From: an uncultured Fibrobacter sp.
Lineage (GTDB): Bacteria; Fibrobacterota; Fibrobacteria; Fibrobacterales; Fibrobacteraceae
Reading direction: 5' to 3'
Length of the DNA stretch: 54,484 nt
Assembly: GCF_937877005.1 (NCBI RefSeq)
Contig: NZ_CALEFV010000161.1
Coordinates: 1-54,484 of the forward strand
A program made the translations under genes and the position numbers. Of the stretch, positions 1 to 7,685 are shown one piece after another. How positions within the stretch are numbered: position 1 is the stretch's first letter; each line of letters begins with the position of its first letter. The notes beneath the pieces were generated by a model. It was not told the DNA's origin. It was given only the letters and a program-made list of their open reading frames with translations, and did not search any database.

Positions 1-622
1 GTTCTTCGGGATGGGTCGCACCGACGACGGCACCGAGATAACCGAGGTTAGCGTCCCATTCCATGATCTTGTCGGCCACGGAATAGAAGGCTTCGGCAAC
101 GTCGCGCGGGTCGTCGCTACGGGACACAGGCAAATCCTGGAAATCATGGGCGCCCTTGTTGCTCGTGCGGAGCAGCACGTAGGCTCCGTTTTCGGAATTT
201 TCGCGAATGAACGGACCCACGGAATCGGCGCCCATCCACGGAGAAACCGTCACGGCATCCGCCTTGTACACGTCATAGGCGGCAGTTGCGTAAGCGGCAC
301 TGGACTTACCGATATCACCGCGCTTGGCATCCAAAATAACGGGGATACCGGCACTGCGATAATCAGCAATCAACTGCTGCAGCACGAGCATCGCCTGCAC
401 GCTCACGCACTCGTAATAGGCGCTATTCGGCTTCACCACGGCGGGCATCACGTTACGCTTGAGGCCGCATTCCAGAATTTCGGAATAGAAACGCTTGATC
501 TTGTCTTCGGCGGAACCTTCGGGACAGCATGGGTCAATCAGCTTCATGACCGGATCCATGCCGAGGCAAATCGGATTACCGCACTTCGCGATACGTTCTT
601 CTAAACGGGCCTGAAAGTTCAT
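1..622 (-). CDS. pyrF: Orotidine 5'-phosphate decarboxylase, C-terminus cut by window edge
   Basis: Converts OMP to UMP, the last step of de novo pyrimidine synthesis, in the cytoplasm. The first 207 residues are present, starting MNFQARLEERIAKCG. The catalytic D-x-K-x-x-D signature is visible as DAKRGDIG near residue 99, preceded by a VKPNSAYYE stretch typical of the longer type 2 PyrF subfamily. The start is fixed by a TAATG overlap with the stop of the upstream rRNA methyltransferase gene, so the two are probably translationally coupled. It is the last visible gene of an ispA-dxs-methyltransferase-pyrF run. The family assignment is secure; only the C-terminal part is missing because it lies beyond position 1. 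Confidence 0.93.
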   Translation of the reverse strand, partial: MNFQARLEERIAKCGNPICLGMDPVMKLIDPCCPEGSAEDKIKRFYSEILECGLKRNVMPAVVKPNSAYYECVSVQAMLVLQQLIADYRSAGIPVILDAKRGDIGKSSAAYATAAYDVYKADAVTVSPWMGADSVGPFIRENSENGAYVLLRTSNKGAHDFQDLPVSRSDDPRDVAEAFYSVADKIMEWDANLGYLGAVVGATHPEE

Positions 623-1845
623 TACTTAAGTTCCTCTTGAATCTGTGCAGCTTCGTAGCTGAGGATACCGTGAGCGACAGCGACGTTCAGGGATTCGAGT
701 TCACTGCTCATCGGAATCTTCACCGTTTCGTCGGCAAGCTCGATGAAGTACGGATTGGTTCCGGCACCTTCGTTACCCACCAGGAACGCCATCTTACGAA
801 GCTTATTCGAAGGAATCTGGCGCAGCGACTGCTTGGCGTGCAAGTCAGTTGCGATAATGGTGTAACCCTTGCTGCGCAAAAAGTTGATCTGGTCAATTAG
901 ATCCACTCCGAATTCGAAAGGCACGCGCAGGAAAGTTCCCGAAGAACCGCGTACCACCTTCGGATTGAAGGGGCTCACGGTACCACGGCCAAGGATCATT
1001 CCATCGGAACCGAAGCCAAGGCTTGTGCGGAATAACGTACCGAGGTTACCCGGATCCTGCACCGCATCCACGAGAGTAATCACGCTACGGCTTGTTTCGT
1101 ATACGGGCTTCTTGCTCGCAATGCGAGCGACAGCGATAATCCCCTGCGTCGTCACAGTCGAAGAAAGACGCTTCATCTGTTCATCGGTCAGAATATTCAG
1201 CTTGATTTCCGCTTCGTTGATTTCTTCGATCAAGGCTTCGTTCTCGAAGGATTCAGTCACGTACACGCCTAGAACGATTTCACGATGATGGCTGACCAGT
1301 TCCTGTACCACATGCACGCCTTCACCCAGGAAACGGCCTTCGCGGTCTCGGCCCTTTTCAGTAGTGAGGGACAAAAGTTTCTTGAACCAAGGCGGATTGA
1401 AGCTAGCATCTTCGCTCGCTTCTGCAGCGGCCACGCGGGCTTCGAGTGCGGCCTCGTCCAAGACCTCTTCGACAACTTCTTCTTTCTGTTCCGGACGCTG
1501 ACGGTAAACCGGTGCACCGGCATTAGCAAATTCGCGGCGTGGGCGGCGGTCGCCACCAAAGCGACCCTTGTCACCGAACGGACGGCGGCCTTCGCGTCGA
1601 CCGAAGGAACCATGGTCATCACCATCGCGATGCGGACGACGTTCACGATCAAAGCGGCCTTCGCGGTCACCAAACTTCCTATCGCCAAAGCTCTTGCGTT
1701 CACCCTTACGGTCGTCGAAAGAACGGCCACCGCGTTCGTCGCGGTCATCATCACGACGCGGACGGCGGTCAGGCTTTTCGCTCACGCCGAACTTACGGTC
1801 AAGGGTCACTTTTACGGTGCGTTTGTTGTTATTTTCTTCACTCAT
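622..1845 (-). CDS. TrmH/SpoU-family RNA 2'-O-methyltransferase with a charged N-terminal extension
   Basis: Predicted S-adenosylmethionine-dependent ribose methyltransferase acting on rRNA or tRNA. The SPOUT catalytic domain (about residues 255-400) has all three family motifs: DPGNLGTLFRTS at 264-275, LVGNEGAG at 355-362, and IPMSSELESLNVAVAHGI at 377-394. A substrate-binding domain occupies about 155-245. Residues 1-110 are an unusual low-complexity tail dominated by Arg, Asp, Gly and Phe (repeats such as FGDRK and GRREGRRPFG), followed by a Glu/Ala-rich linker. SpoU proteins are usually 230-270 aa, so this tail accounts for the 407-aa length; an RNA-binding role is inference. The gene overlaps dxs by 4 bp (ATGA) and pyrF by 1 bp. 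The exact RNA target cannot be told from sequence. Confidence 0.92.
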   Translation of the reverse strand: MSEENNNKRTVKVTLDRKFGVSEKPDRRPRRDDDRDERGGRSFDDRKGERKSFGDRKFGDREGRFDRERRPHRDGDDHGSFGRREGRRPFGDKGRFGGDRRPRREFANAGAPVYRQRPEQKEEVVEEVLDEAALEARVAAAEASEDASFNPPWFKKLLSLTTEKGRDREGRFLGEGVHVVQELVSHHREIVLGVYVTESFENEALIEEINEAEIKLNILTDEQMKRLSSTVTTQGIIAVARIASKKPVYETSRSVITLVDAVQDPGNLGTLFRTSLGFGSDGMILGRGTVSPFNPKVVRGSSGTFLRVPFEFGVDLIDQINFLRSKGYTIIATDLHAKQSLRQIPSNKLRKMAFLVGNEGAGTNPYFIELADETVKIPMSSELESLNVAVAHGILSYEAAQIQEELK

Positions 1846-3710
1846 ACTTTTTCCATGATTTGTTTGGCGACGGATTCCCCGTCAATTTTCAAAAGCTTGA
1901 ACAAGGCCGGTATTTCGCCCTGTTCCACAAAATGGTCCGGCAGGCCGAAGCGCAGCAGACGCTTATCGGTGTAACCAAGATCCATGAGCAGTTCACCCAC
2001 GGCAGATCCATAACCACCCACCAGCGTATTGTCTTCGAGGGTCACAATCGTCTTGTGCGCATCAAAGAGCTTGCGGTAAACCTCGGTATCCAGCGGCTTG
2101 ACAATGCGTGCATCCACGAGAGTCGGGTTCATGCCGTTTTCGCGGAGGACGGCAGCCGTTTTCTTGAGTTCGTTTGTCATGAACCCTGCCCCCAAGAGCA
2201 AGATGTCCTTGCCTTCTTCCAGAACCTTCGGAAGCCTCACGTCCACGGTTTCGGGAGCGGGCTTCAGGTGTTCTTCGAGGGCGGTGCCGCGCGGATATCG
2301 AATCGCGACAGGGCCCTTCATGTCGATAGACGCGCGCACCATGTCGCGCAGTTCGTTTTCGTTGCTCGGCGCCAAGATGGTAATGCCCGGCACCGTGCGC
2401 AGGTAAGACAAGTCGAACGCGCCATGGTGGGTCGGGCCGTCGGCGCCGACAAGCCCCGCCCGGTCAAGCACCATCACCACATGCAAGTTCTGCAAGGCGA
2501 TGTCGTGCATAATCTGGTCGTAGGCGCGCTGCATAAAGCTCGAATAAATCGCGACCACCGGAACCACGCCATCGCAGGCGAGGCCCGAGGCAAACGTGAG
2601 CGCATGTTCTTCGGCAATGCCCACGTCAATCACACGATCCGGCAATTCCCTTGCCACGATATCCATGCCGCAACCTGTAGGCATGGCGGCCGTAATGCCG
2701 ATAATGCGTTCGTCCTTCTTCGCAAGTTCCAGAAGCGTCTGTCCGAACACATGAGTCAAAGACGGGTTCGGGCTACCCGGAGAAAGCGGAAGTCCGCTTT
2801 CGGGGTCGAAAGGTCCAATACCGTGCCACTTGGTCGGGTTCTTCACGGCCGCATCAAGTCCGCGTCCCTTCTCGGTCAGGATATGCACCAGGCACGGGCC
2901 CGGCTGTTCCTTGACTCGCTGCAACAGCATAATGAGTTCATTGATGTCGTGACCATCGATCGGACCAAAGTAGCGGATACCGAGGTCCTCGAAGAAACGG
3001 CCCGGTTTCACCGCAGTCTTCGCGGCACGTTCCGCCTGCAAGAACAAATCGCGGAACCTAGAACCGAGTACGCCCGGAAGGCGCGTCATCAGGCGATCCA
3101 GGTCCGAGCGCATCTTGTTGTAGACCGGATCCGAAATCACCCTGTTCAGGTACTTGCTGAAGTTACCTACGTTCGGGGCAATGCTCATCTTGTTGTCATT
3201 CAAGATGATGGTCATGTTCTGCTTCGAAAGACCGGCGTTGTTGATGGCTTCGTAAGCCATACCGCCCGTCATGGAGCCGTCACCGATGACTGCGACCACG
3301 CTGTTTTTGCGCTTGAAGTGGTCGCGCGCCACGGCAAAGCCGAGGGCTGCAGAAATAGAGGTCGTCGCGTGTCCGGCGCCGTAGCAGTCGTACTCGCTTT
3401 CGTTCCTCTTCAAGAATCCGGAAATGCCACCCTGCTGGCGAAGCGTCTCGAAACGGTCGAAACGTCCCGTCAAAAGCTTGTGCACGTAAGCCTGATGTCC
3501 CACATCCCACACGATCTTATCGTCGGGCGCATTGAACACGTAATGCAAGGCAAGCGTCAGTTCCACGACACCCAGGCTAGAAGCCAGGTGACCGCCATGC
3601 TTCGCCACTTGACCGATGATGGTCGAGCGGATCTGCGACGCCAGGTTATAAAGCTCCTCCACCGAGCAATGCTTTATGTCCTGGGGGGACTTGATATTCT
3701 TAAGGTCCAT
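1842..3710 (-). CDS. dxs: 1-deoxy-D-xylulose-5-phosphate synthase
   Basis: Thiamine diphosphate enzyme that condenses pyruvate and glyceraldehyde 3-phosphate to DXP, the first step of the MEP isoprenoid pathway. At 622 aa it is full length. The ThDP-binding motif GDGSMTGGMAYEA starts at 143 and continues to NDNKMSI at 171-177; the pyrimidine-binding domain carries the conserved VGIAEEHA with the catalytic Glu, and a transketolase C-domain follows. Its ATG overlaps the ispA stop (TAATG) and its stop overlaps the next gene, giving tight coupling with the prenyl synthase that consumes the pathway's products. Nothing abnormal is seen. Confidence 0.98.
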   Translation of the reverse strand: MDLKNIKSPQDIKHCSVEELYNLASQIRSTIIGQVAKHGGHLASSLGVVELTLALHYVFNAPDDKIVWDVGHQAYVHKLLTGRFDRFETLRQQGGISGFLKRNESEYDCYGAGHATTSISAALGFAVARDHFKRKNSVVAVIGDGSMTGGMAYEAINNAGLSKQNMTIILNDNKMSIAPNVGNFSKYLNRVISDPVYNKMRSDLDRLMTRLPGVLGSRFRDLFLQAERAAKTAVKPGRFFEDLGIRYFGPIDGHDINELIMLLQRVKEQPGPCLVHILTEKGRGLDAAVKNPTKWHGIGPFDPESGLPLSPGSPNPSLTHVFGQTLLELAKKDERIIGITAAMPTGCGMDIVARELPDRVIDVGIAEEHALTFASGLACDGVVPVVAIYSSFMQRAYDQIMHDIALQNLHVVMVLDRAGLVGADGPTHHGAFDLSYLRTVPGITILAPSNENELRDMVRASIDMKGPVAIRYPRGTALEEHLKPAPETVDVRLPKVLEEGKDILLLGAGFMTNELKKTAAVLRENGMNPTLVDARIVKPLDTEVYRKLFDAHKTIVTLEDNTLVGGYGSAVGELLMDLGYTDKRLLRFGLPDHFVEQGEIPALFKLLKIDGESVAKQIMEKV

Positions 3711-4597
3711 TATTTAACCCTGGTGATGATGAATGCGGCTATGGAGCGCAGGATCGTGGTATCGCACTTGAGGCCATCCAGAGCCTTGAGCGATTCCTCG
3801 TACAGTTCATGCGCTCGCTCGCGGGACTTTTCGAGCCCCACGAGAGCCGGGTACGTTGCCTTGCCCTTTTCGATGTCGGAACCGGCATCCTTGCCCAGTT
3901 CCTCTGTCGTAGAAACGATGTCCAGAATGTCGTCCACTATCTGGAACGCAAGGCCGATGGCGCGGCCGTAGTCGCGGATAGCCTCGATAGACTTGTCGTC
4001 GGCACCGGCAAGCATCGCACCCACCTGGAGAGCCGCCTCGATGAGGGCCGCCGTCTTGTGGTAATGGATGTAATCGACCGTATCAAGGTCCACCTTCTTG
4101 CCTTCGCACTCGATGTCGATCATTTCGCCACCGATAAGGCCGTAGGTGCTGAGCAGGTGCGCAAGCACTTCGATCGCCTTCGCATTGCCCGTCTTGCCCA
4201 TCAGTTCAAAAGCCAAAACGCAAAGGGCATCGCCCGCCATGACGGCTGTAGCCTCGCCGAACTGCTTATGGCTCGTGGGCTTTCCGCGCCTAAAGTCATC
4301 GTTGTCGATGCAGGGCAGGTCATCGTGAATGAGGGAGAAGGTGTGGATCATTTCAAGGGCGCTCATGGCGTAATCCACCGAGTTGCCCTTTCCACCGAAC
4401 ATGTCAAACGCAGCGCGAACAAGTGCCGGACGGAGTCTCTTACCGCCTGCAAACATCGAGTAGCGCATCGCCTCGTGGAGCCTTTCCGGACGGTCGGACA
4501 CGGGCGGCAAAAATTCATCAAACTTCTTTTCCGCTTCCTTAGAAATGCGGGAAAGGTAATCAAGAGCAACAGATGCTTCTTTTTCAAGATTTTCCAT
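3710..4597 (-). CDS. ispA: Short-chain polyprenyl diphosphate synthase (farnesyl/geranylgeranyl type)
   Basis: Head-to-tail prenyltransferase building C15 or C20 diphosphates from IPP and DMAPP. The 295-aa reading starts MENLEKEASVALDYL; a further 27 upstream codons are open but do not resemble the family, so the ATG at 4597 is preferred. The first aspartate-rich motif is DDLPCIDNDDFRRG from residue 92, with the two-residue insertion and downstream RRG usual for bacterial FPP synthases. The second is DDILD at 222-226, and the GGKRLRP substrate motif is at 51-57. It is the first gene of the ispA-dxs-SpoU-pyrF operon. Chain length of the product (C15 or C20) is not determined here. Confidence 0.95.
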   Translation of the reverse strand: MENLEKEASVALDYLSRISKEAEKKFDEFLPPVSDRPERLHEAMRYSMFAGGKRLRPALVRAAFDMFGGKGNSVDYAMSALEMIHTFSLIHDDLPCIDNDDFRRGKPTSHKQFGEATAVMAGDALCVLAFELMGKTGNAKAIEVLAHLLSTYGLIGGEMIDIECEGKKVDLDTVDYIHYHKTAALIEAALQVGAMLAGADDKSIEAIRDYGRAIGLAFQIVDDILDIVSTTEELGKDAGSDIEKGKATYPALVGLEKSRERAHELYEESLKALDGLKCDTTILRSIAAFIITRVK

Positions 4598-4680
4598 ATG
4601 TACAAAGATACTTAAATTCAGAGTTTCACACAAGTCTAGAAATATCAAAACAGCACTTCTACATGTGTTAAAACACAATA

Positions 4681-4702
4681 AAAAAACGCCCTAGCCGGGC
4701 GT
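4681..4702 (-). terminator. Rho-independent terminator of the 4734-7240 unit
   Basis: A 6-bp G+C-rich stem (4686-4691 with 4697-4702, 5-nt loop) is followed on the minus strand by a T-run (the A-tract 4681-4686). It lies just after the stop of the lipoprotein gene and before ispA. Confidence 0.75.
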
Positions 4703-4733
4703 CTTTCCGATGTAAGAAAAAAGTATAAGCAGT

Positions 4734-6407
4734 CTAGAACAAGGCGCCATAAAGCGTCACATCGTCGATGTAGAATTCGGTGCCATCCTGCACAAAAATA
4801 TGGAACTGCTTGACATAATCCTTGATGGTACTCCAGGTAGTGAAGCAGCTTTCGTCGGTGGCGCTACCCACGCACAGTTCCGCCGGGTTCACGCTAATGC
4901 GCTGCCACTCCGATGAAAGCGAAATCCATTCGGTTGCAGCCTTCAGATTCTTCGTCGGATCGATATAGTTTTCAAGCGAGAGCCTAATGTTGCCATCGCC
5001 CTTTGCATAGAACACGACGGAATCGATTGCGGAGAAGTTCATGTAATGATCGAACGAAGAGCCGACCAGCACCCACGCGTAATCGTCATCGGCAAGTTTA
5101 TACTCACTGTGGAACACTTTGGACTTGCGATCAGAATCATATTCGATACCATCCTTGACACTGGATGCCGAAATGACGGTTCCCTTCTTGAGCGAATCCG
5201 AATTCAAATACCAGCCGTTCACATCGCCCTCGAAATCCTGTAGCACCATCACGGGGCTCAGGAATTCGGTACTATAAGGTTCCCCTACCGCGTTCCATTC
5301 CTTGTACAAGGCCTTGGTGCTATCGGCCATCACGAAGTAGATTTCAAGGGAATCATTCGCTGGAACATTCGGAAGTACATAGGCTCCCAAGTCATTCGTC
5401 TTGACTAAAAGATCAAGCCCATAGACACCCACCCACAAATATTCGAAGCTAGAACGAAGTGTCACCTTGCTCGAAATCGAAGCGGTCGCATCTAGGCGCA
5501 ATGTATCGATTTTCGAAAGATCCTTTGCGGCAAACACCTTGGAGAACGCATAGCCATCCGTCGTCACCGTCAGGCGGAAATTTCCCTTGTCCGGCCAGTC
5601 CAAGTCAAAACGGCCCTGACCATCGGCGCGCAAATCGGACTCCACCATCGAGTTACGGACAACATAATCATCAACCATTGCATCTGCTGCGCGAAGAGCG
5701 ATTGTCGCATAGGCGGCAGGAGTCCCATCGTCCAAGAGAGCAACAATTTTTGGCAGCGAATCCCGGGAAGTTGTATCCGGGTTGACCTTTTCAATGCGGT
5801 AATCCTTCATCGCAGATTCCCTCGGAATCATGTAGACGGATTCCTCGCCCAGGTTCTGGTCAAAGTCCTCATTCATGAAATAAAGCTTCAGAGAATCGTT
5901 CGCCGGGAGCGACGGAAGCGCGAACCAGCCGCGTTCATCAGTCTTGACGAGAACATCCATTCCGACGACACCGACCCAGACCGCGGACGAGCCTTCGGGA
6001 ATATCCACGACACCGGCCATCACGGCCGTCGGATCGAGCTTCACCGTATCCGGTCTAGTAGCCTCGCCCACCTCGGCAAAGTCTCCGTGCTTCACAATTC
6101 TAGAATATGCCACGCCGTCATGCACCACTGTCAGGCGATACTTTCCTTCGGCCGGAATATCCAGATTGAACATGCCGTTTTCATCGGCATAGATGTCGGC
6201 CTCCACCAGCGCGTTCTTTTCGACAGGTTCTTCAGCCTTAAAATCAACCTTGCGAAGAGCCACCGTCGCATAGGATGCGGCACGGCCATCGACAAGCGCA
6301 ATTCCATTGGTAGTAATGCTACCCGGTCCACCGGCAACGTCGTCTCCCTTATCGGAACAGGCGACCAAGCCTACTACTAGAGGCAAAAGAAAAAACAGTC
6401 TTCTCAT
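4734..6407 (-). CDS. Lipoprotein with duplicated beta domain and C-terminal carbohydrate-binding-like domain
   Basis: A 557-aa predicted lipoprotein; the signal peptide ends in a lipobox with Cys17 (LVAC). Residues about 35-175 and 215-360 are an internal duplication. Each copy has a carboxypeptidase-regulatory-like beta segment (ATVALRKVDF versus ATIALRAADA, then FNLDIPAEGKYRLTV versus FDLDWPDKGNFRLTV) and a second beta segment with shared WVGV and LVKT plus LPxxPANDSL elements. The C-terminal region (about 385-557) looks like a galactose-binding/CBM11-like jelly roll, with DSVVFYAKGDGNIRLSLE and a terminal FYIDDVTLYG. The gene overlaps the upstream TIGR02147 gene by 4 bp and has an AGGAG ribosome site inside it. 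A surface role in sensing or binding plant glycans is inferred; no catalytic residues were seen. Confidence 0.82.
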   Translation of the reverse strand: MRRLFFLLPLVVGLVACSDKGDDVAGGPGSITTNGIALVDGRAASYATVALRKVDFKAEEPVEKNALVEADIYADENGMFNLDIPAEGKYRLTVVHDGVAYSRIVKHGDFAEVGEATRPDTVKLDPTAVMAGVVDIPEGSSAVWVGVVGMDVLVKTDERGWFALPSLPANDSLKLYFMNEDFDQNLGEESVYMIPRESAMKDYRIEKVNPDTTSRDSLPKIVALLDDGTPAAYATIALRAADAMVDDYVVRNSMVESDLRADGQGRFDLDWPDKGNFRLTVTTDGYAFSKVFAAKDLSKIDTLRLDATASISSKVTLRSSFEYLWVGVYGLDLLVKTNDLGAYVLPNVPANDSLEIYFVMADSTKALYKEWNAVGEPYSTEFLSPVMVLQDFEGDVNGWYLNSDSLKKGTVISASSVKDGIEYDSDRKSKVFHSEYKLADDDYAWVLVGSSFDHYMNFSAIDSVVFYAKGDGNIRLSLENYIDPTKNLKAATEWISLSSEWQRISVNPAELCVGSATDESCFTTWSTIKDYVKQFHIFVQDGTEFYIDDVTLYGALF

Positions 6408-7240
6408 TTTTCTTTCTCCTTTAGAGGTTTAGTGAACGCGAGCGGGAACATCTGGATATTCAACTGGAACACAGTGTCATCATCCGTCCCTTCTTGAGAT
6501 AAACGTAGTAAATCTTCACGGAAAGCGTTTATCTTTTCGCGAAGCAACTGAATATCATCCATGCAAAAAGTCATGGTGACCGTACTAATGTCTCTAAGGA
6601 ACGGCTGGTGGCGGTCCAAGGACTCGTCAGCGAGACGGATGGTTTCATGCTGAAACGCGCGCACAGCCTGCGAGCGCCAGTTTCCACCGGTACTCACAAA
6701 GGTATCGTTGACCTTCCAGTAGCCATCGCGGTCCGTCGAAATCATGTTCAAGTCCGAAAGCAGTTTGACCGCGTCGCGGGCTTCCTTTTCGGAAATGTTC
6801 GGGGTACAGCTCTCGGCAAGGCCCTGGTAATCGTCCTTGAACTTGCAAATACCGATGACGGAACGAATCGCGTTGTAGTACCAGTGGCGGTAGAACTCTA
6901 GTTCCTTCTTCTGCAAAAGCTTGAGCGAGACGCCCTTGAGCGCCTGCATGCGCTCGTAATGCTGAAGAGCGTCGGCATCGGTCTTTGCACGACCGAAGTA
7001 TACCATCTCGGCCCAGTAATCGGCTTCCTTGCCCTCCAGTTCGAAGAACTCGGCCGCGGGCTTAATCAGGCTCAACGGCAAGTGGATCTTGCCCTGAGAC
7101 ACGCGAAGCAGGTTGCCTGGATCGGCCCCCATCTTCATGGCCATGTAACGCCAAGAAATGACAGTCTTTCTCTGTTTAAAGTCGTCAAAGGCATCGCGCA
7201 ACCATTCCCGATAGTCGGTATATTCAAAAATCTGCTTCAT
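6404..7240 (-). CDS. TIGR02147/DUF4423 family protein, putative regulator
   Basis: This 278-aa soluble protein matches the Fibrobacter-expanded TIGR02147 paralogous family. It opens with MKQIFEYTDYREWLRDAF, followed by a helix-turn-helix-like stretch (ISWRYMAMKMGADPGNLLRV, then LPLSLIKPAAEFF), then the conserved EADYWAEMVYFGRAKT segment and an all-helical C-terminal region with an MTFCMDD strand. Known family members have no settled function; the N-terminal part resembles XRE-type DNA-binding folds. The stop overlaps the start of the lipoprotein gene at 4734-6407 (ATGA), which suggests that it regulates or is co-regulated with that protein. No signal peptide is present. The family call is firm; the DNA-binding role is inference. 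Confidence 0.85.
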   Translation of the reverse strand: MKQIFEYTDYREWLRDAFDDFKQRKTVISWRYMAMKMGADPGNLLRVSQGKIHLPLSLIKPAAEFFELEGKEADYWAEMVYFGRAKTDADALQHYERMQALKGVSLKLLQKKELEFYRHWYYNAIRSVIGICKFKDDYQGLAESCTPNISEKEARDAVKLLSDLNMISTDRDGYWKVNDTFVSTGGNWRSQAVRAFQHETIRLADESLDRHQPFLRDISTVTMTFCMDDIQLLREKINAFREDLLRLSQEGTDDDTVFQLNIQMFPLAFTKPLKEKEK

Positions 7241-7286
7241 ACCTAAAAAGATAAATCCTTGACTACCAAAAACCTACGCTGCCGGA

Positions 7287-7664
7287 CTAATCTCCGTTGT
7301 GGAATTTTACAACAGTTTTTAGGTCCTGGTCGCAGCTGGCATGCCACTTGCACTCCGGTTTGTCCATTATGGTCAAATCCCTGCAAATTCCTTCAAATTC
7401 AAGGATTTCGGAGTTTTCGAGATTCCTAGATATCGTTACGTCGTAGCTAATTTCGTCAATGGAGGACCCCTGTACCGCAGACTCCCCCATCAAGCGCGAA
7501 GTGAGCAAAATCACGCAGTTGTCCTTGCGGGGCATAAGGGATTCATCCTCACCCTCGGCAATCTTCCAGCGCAGCTGGAGAGGACGAAAATCAGGTTCTG
7601 GAACCCGGTTCGCACAGGAAAGGAGCAATAGCGACAGAAATAGGAGGGTAAGTGGCAATTTCAT
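7287..7664 (-). CDS. Small lipoprotein of unknown function
   Basis: A 125-aa predicted lipoprotein. The hydrophobic signal MKLPLTLLFLSLLLLSC ends in an LLSC lipobox with Cys17. The mature part is rich in beta-prone stretches and has two Cys in the last third (EGICRDLTIMDKPECKWHASC contains three), which could form disulfides outside the cytoplasm. It begins 21 nt after the diguanylate cyclase stop and is probably in the same transcript. I do not recognise a family. Confidence 0.7.
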   Translation of the reverse strand: MKLPLTLLFLSLLLLSCANRVPEPDFRPLQLRWKIAEGEDESLMPRKDNCVILLTSRLMGESAVQGSSIDEISYDVTISRNLENSEILEFEGICRDLTIMDKPECKWHASCDQDLKTVVKFHNGD

Positions 7665-7685
7665 AGGGAGCTTCCCCAGAAGAAA

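Noticed and set aside
11..604. Plus-strand open frame at the left edge
   Set aside because: It is the shadow of pyrF, whose DAKRGDIG motif reads on the minus strand.
1539..3971. 810-codon plus-strand open frame
   Set aside because: It lies antisense to dxs and the SpoU gene, has no family features, and arises from avoidance of TTA, CTA and TCA codons on the coding strand.
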